A DNA stretch of 64,000 bases, from NCBI GenBank assembly GCA_016713235.1, contig JADJPN010000005.1, positions 124,001 through 188,000 of the forward strand, read 5' to 3'. Under the pieces are notes generated by a model, which was not told where the DNA came from, made no database searches, and was given only the letters and a program-made list of their open reading frames with translations. Below, in pieces: positions 28,828 to 36,482 of the stretch; position 1 is the stretch's first letter, and every line of letters starts with the position of its first letter. This DNA is from Hyphomicrobiales bacterium. GTDB taxonomy: Bacteria > Pseudomonadota > Alphaproteobacteria > Rhizobiales > Xanthobacteraceae. The translations under genes and the position numbers were made by a program.

Positions 28828-31047
28828 ATGGCTGGAACGACAAAGCGCATTCATGCGCTGCTTGGTGGCGCTGGAATAGCCGCGATTGCATTCGCTTCGC
28901 AGGCAGTAGCGCAAGTAACTTTGCTCGATGCGATAACGATCATCGCAACGCGGACGGAAGAATACGCAATCGACACGCTGGCACCGGTCAGCACGATCCG
29001 CGAGAACGAATTTCAACAGTTTCGGCCGACGCGCACGCACGAGATCTTCACGGGCGTTCCTGGCGTCACCACGAGTTCGTCAGCGCAGGAAGCGTCAACC
29101 TCGATCAATATCCGCGGCATGCAGGACTTCGGCCGCGTCGCGGTGCTGGTCGATGGAGCGCGGCAGAATTACGCGCGTATCGGTCACCAGAGCGGCGCCG
29201 GTTCGTTCTTCCTCGAGTCCGAGCTTCTCGGCGGCGTCGATGTCGCTCGTGGACCGACGTCGAACATTTATGGCTCCGGCGCGATCGGCGGCGTGGTGAC
29301 GTTCCGTACCAAAGACGTGGAAGACATTATCAGCCCCGGCGCGCCGTGGGGCGTGCAAGCCAATGCCAGCACCGGCACGAACGGTTTCAACGGCGTCGGT
29401 TCGCTTTTCTTTGCAAATCGCATCAGCCCGAACGCGGAATTCATCGTCGGCGGTTCGGTGCGCGATCAGGACAGTTACAAGTCCGGAGACGGGACCAAGG
29501 TTCCCCTGTCCGGACAGGAAGTGCAGACGTTCCTCATCAAGGGCACGTTCCGGCCGGCGGAAGGTCATCAGATCAAGACAGGCCTCATTATCTATAACGC
29601 GGACTGGCTGAACGGCACGCCTCCCGGCACTGCCTTGCCGCTCGCAACGGTTACCCGCAATTTCAATTCGGTGAACACGACTGCGACGGTGAATTACAAA
29701 TACAAGCCGCTCGACAGCCAGTTCGTCGACTTCGATTCGACGGTCTACTGGAACCGTGCGGATGTCACGACGCTGCTGCGGAACTACAACGTGGCGCCGA
29801 CACCGACACAGCTCGGCATTTTTGGTCCCGTCGGAACACGCACAAGCTATCTGATCGATACGGTCGGCTTCGACCTGAACAACACCAGCCGCTTCTCGGC
29901 CGGCGGCTTCGAACATGCCTTCACCTACGGCGCCGACATGTTTCGCGACGACGTGCAGAACAATGCTACGGCGGGCTTCGGGGCTGGTTACAACCCGCGT
30001 GGTGAGCGGCAGGTTTCGGGCGGCTTCATGCAGTTGAAATCGACCTACTCGAGCTGGCTGCAATTCATCACCGCGCTTCGCTACGACAACTATTCGCTGG
30101 AAGGGATCAATCTGGCGAACGGCGGGGCGGTATCGAATAGCGGCGACCGGCTCTCGCCGAAATTCACGATCGGCATTACGCCGATCCAATCGACGACGAT
30201 CTTTGCGAGCTATGCCGAGGGCTATCGCGCGCCTGCCGTGACCGAGACGCTCGTCTCGGCGCAGCATCCTGGCGGTCCGGGCGCAAACTTTCCGTTTATT
30301 CCCAATCCCAATCTGCGGCCTGAAGTCGGCAAAAACATCGAGATTGGCTTGAACATCAAGCAGGACAACTGGCTTGTTGCCGGCGACAAGCTGCGCATTA
30401 AAACAGCGGTGTTCCAGAATAATGTCGATGACTTTATCGACACCGTGAATCTCACCCGCGCCGGCTTCCCCGGCGGAAGCGCGCTCTGTCCGGCCGGCCT
30501 CTTTCCCGGAGCGCCCTACTTCTTCTGCGTGCAGTACCAGAACATCAATCAGGCTCGGATTACCGGCTTCGAGTTCGAAGGCATGTATGACCGCGGCTCA
30601 TGGTTCGTCGGTCTCGCGGGTCATGTGATCCGGGGCGAGAACATCGAAACCGGCGCCGGTCTCAACAGCGTGCACCCGCCGATGGCTGCGGTTACCTTCG
30701 GCACGCGCTGGCTCGACGGCCGCCTGTCGACGGCGATCCGCTGGGCCGCGGTCGCCGCGAAGAAGCGTGAGGACATCACGGGCACACTCGCACAGCAGCT
30801 TCTTGTGGCAACCGGCAGCTACAATCTCGTGAACCTCTACGTCAGCTATCAGATCGATCCGACGTTGCAGCTCGGCTTCTCGGTCGAGAACCTGCTGAAT
30901 GAGCAGTACAAAATCTACACCCACGAGTTCGCGTCGCCCGGCGTCACGGCAAAACTATCGCTGCGAAAGATGTTCGGACCCGCGCCCGACCTGACCGCCG
31001 TTAACAACCTCAACACCGCCAGCCTGCGTCCGCAGGCGGCGCGCTGA
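28828..31047 (+). CDS. hmuR: TonB-dependent heme receptor (HmuR/BhuR-like)
   Basis: This 739-residue outer-membrane receptor has a signal peptide (ALLGGAGIAAIAFASQAVAQ), a TonB box-like region (LLDAITIIATR), a plug domain (TSINIRGMQDFGRVAVLVDG, ARGPTSNIYGSGAIGGVV) and a 22-strand barrel. The barrel includes FASYAEGYRAPAVTE, NPNLRPEVGKNIEIG (the NPNL motif of heme receptors) and a C-terminal strand TAKLSLRKMFG followed by an unusual 25-residue tail. The ATG at 28828 is preferred over one 16 codons earlier because it puts the basic n-region directly before the hydrophobic core. It is divergent from hemP-hmuTUV and followed by hmuQ and tonB. Confidence 0.92.
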   Translation: MAGTTKRIHALLGGAGIAAIAFASQAVAQVTLLDAITIIATRTEEYAIDTLAPVSTIRENEFQQFRPTRTHEIFTGVPGVTTSSSAQEASTSINIRGMQDFGRVAVLVDGARQNYARIGHQSGAGSFFLESELLGGVDVARGPTSNIYGSGAIGGVVTFRTKDVEDIISPGAPWGVQANASTGTNGFNGVGSLFFANRISPNAEFIVGGSVRDQDSYKSGDGTKVPLSGQEVQTFLIKGTFRPAEGHQIKTGLIIYNADWLNGTPPGTALPLATVTRNFNSVNTTATVNYKYKPLDSQFVDFDSTVYWNRADVTTLLRNYNVAPTPTQLGIFGPVGTRTSYLIDTVGFDLNNTSRFSAGGFEHAFTYGADMFRDDVQNNATAGFGAGYNPRGERQVSGGFMQLKSTYSSWLQFITALRYDNYSLEGINLANGGAVSNSGDRLSPKFTIGITPIQSTTIFASYAEGYRAPAVTETLVSAQHPGGPGANFPFIPNPNLRPEVGKNIEIGLNIKQDNWLVAGDKLRIKTAVFQNNVDDFIDTVNLTRAGFPGGSALCPAGLFPGAPYFFCVQYQNINQARITGFEFEGMYDRGSWFVGLAGHVIRGENIETGAGLNSVHPPMAAVTFGTRWLDGRLSTAIRWAAVAAKKREDITGTLAQQLLVATGSYNLVNLYVSYQIDPTLQLGFSVENLLNEQYKIYTHEFASPGVTAKLSLRKMFGPAPDLTAVNNLNTASLRPQAAR

Positions 31048-31054
31048 CAAAACC

Positions 31055-31078
31055 GGCGCAGCCGTCCGCGGCTGCGCC
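31055..31078 (+). terminator. Strong stem-loop after the heme receptor gene
   Basis: GGCGCAGCCG and CGGCTGCGCC form a perfect 10-bp stem with a 4-base loop, eight bases after the receptor stop. No T tract follows, so it is probably not a full intrinsic terminator. It may lower read-through into hmuQ-tonB or protect the receptor mRNA 3' end. Confidence 0.5.
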
Positions 31079-31169
31079 ACTTCATCTCCCCCGGGAGGTT
31101 AGGCGTTTTTGACAGCATTGTCGGAGACGCCTAGCAAACCTAGCAACCGCGAGGCAAAGGAACGCCAGC

Positions 31170-31508
31170 ATGTTTATCGCCATGAATCGCTTCAAAGTGA
31201 CCCCAGGCCAGGAAAACGCCTTCGAGCGTGTCTGGCGCGAACGCGAATCCTACCTGCATACGATGGCTGGATTCATGGAGTTTCACCTCCTGAAGGGCCC
31301 GAAGAAGGACGATCACACTCTGTATTCGTCGCACACCGCCTGGAAGACCAAGAACGATTTCGAGAACTGGACCAACTCCGAGGGCTTCAAGAAGGCGCAT
31401 GCGCGTGCCGGCGATAACAAGCCGGCCGTGCCGATGTATCTCGGCCACCCGGAGTTCGAAGGCTTCGAGTCCGTGCTCGAACAGAAAGCACCCGGCAAGG
31501 CAGCCTAA
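31170..31508 (+). CDS. hmuQ: Heme-degrading monooxygenase, IsdG/HmuQ-like
   Basis: This 112-residue ABM-fold protein resembles the HmuQ/HmuD enzymes of Bradyrhizobium, which break down heme to release iron. The expected catalytic features are an N-terminal Asn (N6 in MNRFKV), a Trp (W67 in ENWTNS) and the heme-ligating His (H77 in GFKKAHARAG). Its place between the heme receptor and TonB genes supports use of imported heme. The ATG at 31170 follows a purine-rich AAAGGAA. The gene is complete, and only five bases separate it from tonB. Confidence 0.88.
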   Translation: MFIAMNRFKVTPGQENAFERVWRERESYLHTMAGFMEFHLLKGPKKDDHTLYSSHTAWKTKNDFENWTNSEGFKKAHARAGDNKPAVPMYLGHPEFEGFESVLEQKAPGKAA

Positions 31509-31513
31509 GACAC

Positions 31514-32590
31514 ATGATCGGCAGCGCGCCAAAGCCGGCACGGCGGAAAGAGGAAGCGCCTCCAAGCGCGGCCATCTTGCCGTTCCGGCTGCGCGCAAGC
31601 CGGTCAGACGATTCAAAGACCGGCAAGACGGTTCCGGTCGTCGAGATCGAGCGCAAACCGTCCGCTTCTAAAACACATAAAATAGAGTCTACGACGATCG
31701 CGGCGAAAGATCGCCCGACGATAATCCCCGCGCGTTATCGCGGCTGGTTGCAGCAGGCATTGATCGCGGCCGCGCTGCTTCATCTTATCGTGTTTGCTTT
31801 GCTCCACTTCCAGTTCGTGAACGACGTGGAACGGGCCGCGAATTCCGGTGGCAATATTTCCGACGGAACGAATGTGATCGATATCGAGATCGTTGCCGAG
31901 GTTAAGCTACCGCCGTCCAAAGTGCAGACAAATATGACGGCGCCGGACGCAACGAAGCAGACCAATACGCCGCCGCAGGTTAAGCAGCAGGAAGAACAGA
32001 AAGAAGCACAGAAGGCCGAAGCCGCGCCGAATAACGCGCAGGAGCTGGCGCTACCGAAAGAAGAACTCACCGTTCCGCGCAAGGCGGAAGATGCTCCGGC
32101 CGCACAATCTCCCAATCAGGAGAAGCAGGACACCGTTGAGGTACAGCAGAAGAAAGTCGAGCGGCCAAAGACGGAAGATCGAAAAAAGAAGCAGGAACAG
32201 GCAGCCCCCAGCACGGCTGCCGCGCCGAACCGCGCTGCTGGAAACCGCAGTAACCAGCCGCAAGCCGGCGCGAATGGCGTGCGCCAGAGCGGCGGTAACG
32301 CCAACGCGTCCGCCTATAGCGCGATGGTGATCGCGCACCTCCAGCGCTTCCGCATTTACCCAGAACAAGCGCGTGCGGCGCGCATCACAGGCGTCAGCAT
32401 GGTTCGCTTTACGCTTGCGGCTTCTGGGAACGTGATTTCCGTTTCGCTGGCCGGCAGCAGCGGCACCGGCGTGCTCGATCAGGCTGCGATTGCGATGGTG
32501 CGGCGCGCGTCGCCCTTCCCGCCAATCCCGGCATCGCTCGGCCGCGGCAACATGACTTTCGCCGCGCCGGTCCGCTTTAATCTGCGCTAG
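31514..32590 (+). CDS. tonB: Energy transducer TonB
   Basis: This 358-residue protein has an unusually long N-terminal cytoplasmic part of about 78 residues, one membrane helix (QQALIAAALLHLIVFALL, about 80-98), a long charged and Gln/Lys/Pro-rich periplasmic linker, and a C-terminal TonB domain (RFRIYPEQARAARITGVSMV, VSLAGSSGTGVLDQAAI, AMVRRASPFPPIP). It passes proton-motive force to the heme receptor. In related heme loci tonB is normally joined by exbB and exbD; neither is present here, so they must lie elsewhere. It ends three bases from the convergent tgt gene. Confidence 0.88.
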   Translation: MIGSAPKPARRKEEAPPSAAILPFRLRASRSDDSKTGKTVPVVEIERKPSASKTHKIESTTIAAKDRPTIIPARYRGWLQQALIAAALLHLIVFALLHFQFVNDVERAANSGGNISDGTNVIDIEIVAEVKLPPSKVQTNMTAPDATKQTNTPPQVKQQEEQKEAQKAEAAPNNAQELALPKEELTVPRKAEDAPAAQSPNQEKQDTVEVQQKKVERPKTEDRKKKQEQAAPSTAAAPNRAAGNRSNQPQAGANGVRQSGGNANASAYSAMVIAHLQRFRIYPEQARAARITGVSMVRFTLAASGNVISVSLAGSSGTGVLDQAAIAMVRRASPFPPIPASLGRGNMTFAAPVRFNLR

Positions 32591-32593
32591 CGA

Positions 32594-33712
32594 TTACGCC
32601 GCTTCCGCTTCGCCACGGGCCCAGGCTTCCGTCGTTTCGGCGGCATACCGCGCGAAACTTCCCGCACTGATCGCTTCGCGCGCACCGGCCATCAGCGATT
32701 GGTAATAAGCCACGTTCACCCAGCTCAGCAGCATCGCGCCCAGCATCTCGTTCGCCTTGAAGAGATGATGCAGATAGGCGCGCGAATAGTCGCGCGCCGC
32801 CGGGCAATCGCTGGTTTCGTCCAGCGGTCGCGGATCCTCGGTGTGACGCGCATTCTTCAGGTTCAATTGTCCGAAGCGCGTATAGGCATGGGCGTGCCGC
32901 CCCGCGCGCGTCGGCATTACGCAATCGAACATGTCGATCCCGCGCGCGACTGCCTTCAGGAGGTCGTCGGGCGTACCGACGCCCATAAGATAGCGCGGCT
33001 TGTCGGCCGGCAACGCTGGCATCGTCGCTTCGATCATCTGCAGCATGATCTCCTGCGGTTCGCCGACCGCAAGACCGCCGATCGCATACCCGTCGAAACC
33101 GATGTTCGTCAGTCCCTTGGCCGACTCCAGACGCAATGGCACCGACGATCCGCCCTGCACGATGCCGAAAATCGCGCGGTCCTTGGGCGCGCCGAACGCT
33201 TTCTTCGAACGCTCCGCCCAGCGCAAAGAGAGGCGCATCGCGCGCTCCATCTCCTCATCGGAGCACGGCAGGCGCACGCATTCGTCGAGCTGCATCGAGA
33301 TATCGGAACCCAGCAGCGCCTGAATTTCCATCGCGCGCTCCGGCGTCAGCGCATAGGCGCTGCCATCGATATGCGAGCGAAACTTCACACCGTTTTCATC
33401 CAGCGTGCGGAGCTTTGCGAGCGACATCACCTGAAAGCCGCCGGAGTCCGTCAGGATCGGCCCCGGCCAATTCATGAACTTGTGCAGGCCGCCGAGCTTT
33501 GCGACGCGTTCGGCACCCGGCCGCAGCATCAGATGGTAGACGTTGCCGAGTACGATATCGGCGCCGGTCGAGCGCACGGTTTCCGGCAGCATTGCCTTGA
33601 CGGTGGCGGCGGTCCCCACTGGCATGAACGCGGGCGTGCGGATGACGCCGCGAGAGGTCATAAGCTCGCCGCGCCGCGCTGTGCCGTCGGTTGCCAACAG
33701 GTTGAATTTCAT
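32594..33712 (-). CDS. tgt: tRNA-guanine transglycosylase Tgt
   Basis: This 372-residue TIM-barrel enzyme exchanges guanine 34 of GUN-anticodon tRNAs for the queuine precursor preQ1. Visible features are PILTDSGGFQVMSLAKL with the catalytic aspartate, YAIGGLAVGEP, and GIDMFDCVMPTRAGRHAHAY with the nucleophilic aspartate. The zinc site is odd: the usual C-x-C-x2-C is DETSDCPAARDYSRAYLHH, so the first and third cysteines are Ser and Ala and only one Cys and the His remain. It lies nine bases after queA in the gyrA-coaD-ppi-ppi-queA-tgt run. The gene is complete. Confidence 0.93.
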   Translation of the reverse strand: MKFNLLATDGTARRGELMTSRGVIRTPAFMPVGTAATVKAMLPETVRSTGADIVLGNVYHLMLRPGAERVAKLGGLHKFMNWPGPILTDSGGFQVMSLAKLRTLDENGVKFRSHIDGSAYALTPERAMEIQALLGSDISMQLDECVRLPCSDEEMERAMRLSLRWAERSKKAFGAPKDRAIFGIVQGGSSVPLRLESAKGLTNIGFDGYAIGGLAVGEPQEIMLQMIEATMPALPADKPRYLMGVGTPDDLLKAVARGIDMFDCVMPTRAGRHAHAYTRFGQLNLKNARHTEDPRPLDETSDCPAARDYSRAYLHHLFKANEMLGAMLLSWVNVAYYQSLMAGAREAISAGSFARYAAETTEAWARGEAEAA

Positions 33713-33721
33713 CGCGGACTT

Positions 33722-34807
33722 TTAGCGCGGCGTTTCCGGAAAGAGCAAACTGCCATCGCCATAAGAGTAAAACCGGTATCCGTTAGCAATTGCGTGCGCG
33801 TAAGCCTGCTTCATGCGCTCAAGGCCGGCAAAAGCGCTGACCAGCATGAACAGCGTGGAGCGCGGCAGATGGAAGTTCGTGAGCAACGCATCGACCGCCC
33901 GGAAACGATAGCCCGGCGTAATGAAGATGGCGGTCTCGCCGGCAAAGGGCTTTACCTCGCCGCTCTCGCTTGTTGCGGACTCCAGCAGCCTTAGCGCTGT
34001 TGTCCCGACCGCGATTACCCGGCCGCCCTTGGTTCGCGCTTCGTTGATCTCCCGCGCCGTTTGGGGGCTGATCACGCCATACTCCGCATGCATCTTGTGA
34101 AACGACAGATCGTCGGTCTTCACCGGCAGAAACGTGCCCGCGCCGACATGGAGCGTCACGCGTTGAACGCCGATCCCCGCAACCGCGAGCCTCTTCGAGA
34201 GGGCATCCGTGAAATGCAGTCCGGCGGTCGGCGCCGCGACCGAGCCTTCATGCGCGGCGAACATGGTCTGGTAGTCCTTGCGGTCGCGGTCGTCATCTTC
34301 GCGCTTCGACGCGATGTAGGGAGGCAAGGGAATATGACCCAGCGCGTCGATCGCTTCGTCCAGTACCGCGCCGTGAAAGTCGAAGCCGAGCGTGATCTCG
34401 CCGCCCTCGCCTTTGTCTTCGACCGTGGCATCGAGCGCGCCGAGCAGACAGACGCGGGACTCATGACCGAAGCGGATCCGGTCTCCTACATGTAAACGCT
34501 TCGCGGGCCTTGCCAGCGCTTGCCAGCGTTCCGGCGATAGCCGTTTCAGCAGCGTCGTTTCGACTTCGACATTGACGCCGTTACGCTCGCGCGTGCCGAT
34601 CAGCCGCGCTGGAATGACTTTGGTGTCGTTGACGACGAGCACGTCGCCGCTTCGGAGCAGCGACGGAAGATCGGAGACAACACGGTCTTCGAGTTCCGGC
34701 GCCGCGTCCGGCCGCACGACAAGCAGCTTTGCAGAGTCGCGCGGCTCCGCGGGCCGGAGCGCAATTGCGTCCTGCGGTAAATCGAAGTCGAAATCGGCAG
34801 TACGCAT
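33722..34807 (-). CDS. queA: S-adenosylmethionine:tRNA ribosyltransferase-isomerase QueA
   Basis: This 361-residue enzyme transfers and rearranges ribose from SAM onto preQ1-tRNA to make epoxyqueuosine. Family features are FDFDLPQDAIALRPAEPRD at the start, VLVVNDTKVIPARL, PTAGLHFTDAL and HVGAGTFLPVKTDDL. The ATG at 34807 (MRTADFDF) is conserved; the TTG five codons upstream is not needed. It sits with tgt, giving two sequential steps of queuosine synthesis, and 27 bases after a cyclophilin gene. The gene is complete. Confidence 0.95.
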   Translation of the reverse strand: MRTADFDFDLPQDAIALRPAEPRDSAKLLVVRPDAAPELEDRVVSDLPSLLRSGDVLVVNDTKVIPARLIGTRERNGVNVEVETTLLKRLSPERWQALARPAKRLHVGDRIRFGHESRVCLLGALDATVEDKGEGGEITLGFDFHGAVLDEAIDALGHIPLPPYIASKREDDDRDRKDYQTMFAAHEGSVAAPTAGLHFTDALSKRLAVAGIGVQRVTLHVGAGTFLPVKTDDLSFHKMHAEYGVISPQTAREINEARTKGGRVIAVGTTALRLLESATSESGEVKPFAGETAIFITPGYRFRAVDALLTNFHLPRSTLFMLVSAFAGLERMKQAYAHAIANGYRFYSYGDGSLLFPETPR

Positions 34808-34834
34808 TCCTCGCGCGGACAAGGCCCGCGCCGC

Positions 34835-35287
34835 TTATGCCACCATCTTGGCGGAGACGATCTTGTCGGGGTTCTTCACCGGCTCGCCGCGCTTGATCTT
34901 GTCGACATTCTCCATGCCTTCGATCACCTTGCCCCAGACCGTGTACTGGTTGTCGAGGAAACGGGCGTCGTCGAAGCAGATGAAGAACTGGCTGTCGCCG
35001 GAATCCGGGCTGGCGGCGCGAGCCATCGAAACGATTCCGCGCACATGCGGTTCGTCGTTGAATTCCGCTTTCAGCTTCTTGCCGGAGCCGCCCGTGCCGG
35101 TGCCGTGCGGGCATCCGGTTTGCGCCATGAAGCCATCGATCACGCGGTGGAAGACGACGCCGTTATAGAAGCCGTCGTTCACCAGTTCCTTGATCCGCGC
35201 GACATGGCCCGGTGCGAGGTCGGGCCGCATCTTGATCGTGACCGGACCTTGCGTGGTTTCCAGCAGCAGCGTGTTTTCGTCAGCCAT
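34835..35287 (-). CDS. ppiB: Cytoplasmic peptidyl-prolyl isomerase (cyclophilin B type)
   Basis: This 150-residue cyclophilin has FHRVIDGFMAQTGCP, GDSQFFICFDDARFLDNQYT and VWGKVIEGMENVDKIKRGEP, which together hold the catalytic Arg, Phe and Gln residues. There is no signal peptide, so it should act in the cytoplasm as a folding helper. It lies 11 bases after the periplasmic cyclophilin gene, and the two are clearly paralogues. The gene is complete. Confidence 0.92.
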   Translation of the reverse strand: MADENTLLLETTQGPVTIKMRPDLAPGHVARIKELVNDGFYNGVVFHRVIDGFMAQTGCPHGTGTGGSGKKLKAEFNDEPHVRGIVSMARAASPDSGDSQFFICFDDARFLDNQYTVWGKVIEGMENVDKIKRGEPVKNPDKIVSAKMVA

Positions 35288-35298
35288 TGTTCTGTTCC

Positions 35299-35919
35299 TT
35301 ATTTGCCAGGAACCGCACGCGTGATGCGGTCCGGAGTGCGGGGCGGTTCGCCCTTGTTGATCTTGTCGACGACATTCATGCCGGAAACGACTTCGCCGAC
35401 TACGGTATACTGCCCGTTCAGCGCCGATTGTTCGGCAAACATAATGAAGAACTGGCTGTTCGCGGAATTGTTGTTGCCGCCCTTGCGCGCCATGCCGACG
35501 ATGCCGCGGCGGAACGGAACGCTCGAGAACTCCGCCTTCAGATCGGGATGTTTCGAGCCGCCGGTGCCGTCCCCGTTCTGGCCGTCGCCGGTCTGCGCCA
35601 TGAACCCGTCGATCACACGATGAAACGGCACGTTGTTATAGAAGCCTTCACTCGCGAGTTGCCGAAGCCGCGCGGCGTGACCGGGTGCAATATCCGTGCG
35701 CAAGCGGATCACGATCGTACCCTTCGTCGTCTCCAGCGTCAGCGTATCGCCGCCCGCCGCCTTTGTTTTGGTTTGCGCCGTCTTCTTTTCGACCTTGTTT
35801 TCGGACTTGGCCTTTTGATCGGGCACCGCGCCGCGCCAGGGATCGAAGTTCTGCTGCGCAAACGCCGCAGCCGGGATCAGCAGCGCGGATAGAATGATTG
35901 CGAGATGGAATTTACGCAT
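35299..35919 (-). CDS. ppiA: Periplasmic peptidyl-prolyl isomerase (cyclophilin A type)
   Basis: This 206-residue cyclophilin has an N-terminal signal peptide (FHLAIILSALLIPAAAFAQ) and a lysine-rich linker of about 35 residues before the isomerase domain. Catalytic motifs are FHRVIDGFMAQTGDGQNGDG, NSANSQFFIMFAEQSALNGQ and YTVVGEVVSGMNVVDKINKG. It should assist folding in the periplasm. It lies between coaD and ppiB in the gyrA operon and is complete. Confidence 0.92.
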   Translation of the reverse strand: MRKFHLAIILSALLIPAAAFAQQNFDPWRGAVPDQKAKSENKVEKKTAQTKTKAAGGDTLTLETTKGTIVIRLRTDIAPGHAARLRQLASEGFYNNVPFHRVIDGFMAQTGDGQNGDGTGGSKHPDLKAEFSSVPFRRGIVGMARKGGNNNSANSQFFIMFAEQSALNGQYTVVGEVVSGMNVVDKINKGEPPRTPDRITRAVPGK

Positions 35920-35935
35920 CGGGATTCCTCGGTAG

Positions 35936-36439
35936 CTATTTCTTCTTCGCGAATTGCGCGGAGAGCTTCTTGGCTACGAAATCAGGCACGAATTTGGACA
36001 CGTCGCCGCCCATCGCCGCGATCTGGCGAACCAGCGTGCCGGTGATATGCCGGGTTGGCGGGGTTGCCGGAATGAACACCGTCTGGATCTGCGGCGCCAT
36101 TTCGCCGTTCATGCCGCTCATCTGCATCTCGTAATCGAAATCGGTGCCGTCGCGCAGACCCCGGATCAGCAGCGTCGCCTTGGCTTTTCTGGCGGCGGCA
36201 ATCACCAGCCCATCGAAGGTGATGACCTCGATCTTCACTTTATATGCGCGGGCGATGGATGCGCTGGCTTTCTCGATCATGGCTTTGCGCTCTTCAGCGT
36301 CAAAGACCGGCTTCTTGCCGGGATGGACGCCGATCGCGACGATCAAACGGTCGCATATGCGCGCCGACGCTTCCAGCACGTCGAGATGACCGCTCGTGAT
36401 GGGGTCGAAAGTACCGGCGTAAATTCCGATGCGTTCCAT
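35936..36439 (-). CDS. coaD: Phosphopantetheine adenylyltransferase CoaD
   Basis: This 167-residue nucleotidyltransferase performs the penultimate step of coenzyme A synthesis, joining ATP and 4'-phosphopantetheine. It shows IYAGTFDPITSGHLDVLEAS (T/HxGH motif), IRGLRDGTDFDYEMQM and the C-terminal ISSxxVR-like site as HITGTLVRQIA. It lies about 45 bases after gyrA on the same strand and is complete. Confidence 0.95.
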   Translation of the reverse strand: MERIGIYAGTFDPITSGHLDVLEASARICDRLIVAIGVHPGKKPVFDAEERKAMIEKASASIARAYKVKIEVITFDGLVIAAARKAKATLLIRGLRDGTDFDYEMQMSGMNGEMAPQIQTVFIPATPPTRHITGTLVRQIAAMGGDVSKFVPDFVAKKLSAQFAKKK

Positions 36440-36482
36440 GCCGACTGCTTATCCCTCTTCGCCGCTGCCTGTGAAATCGGCG

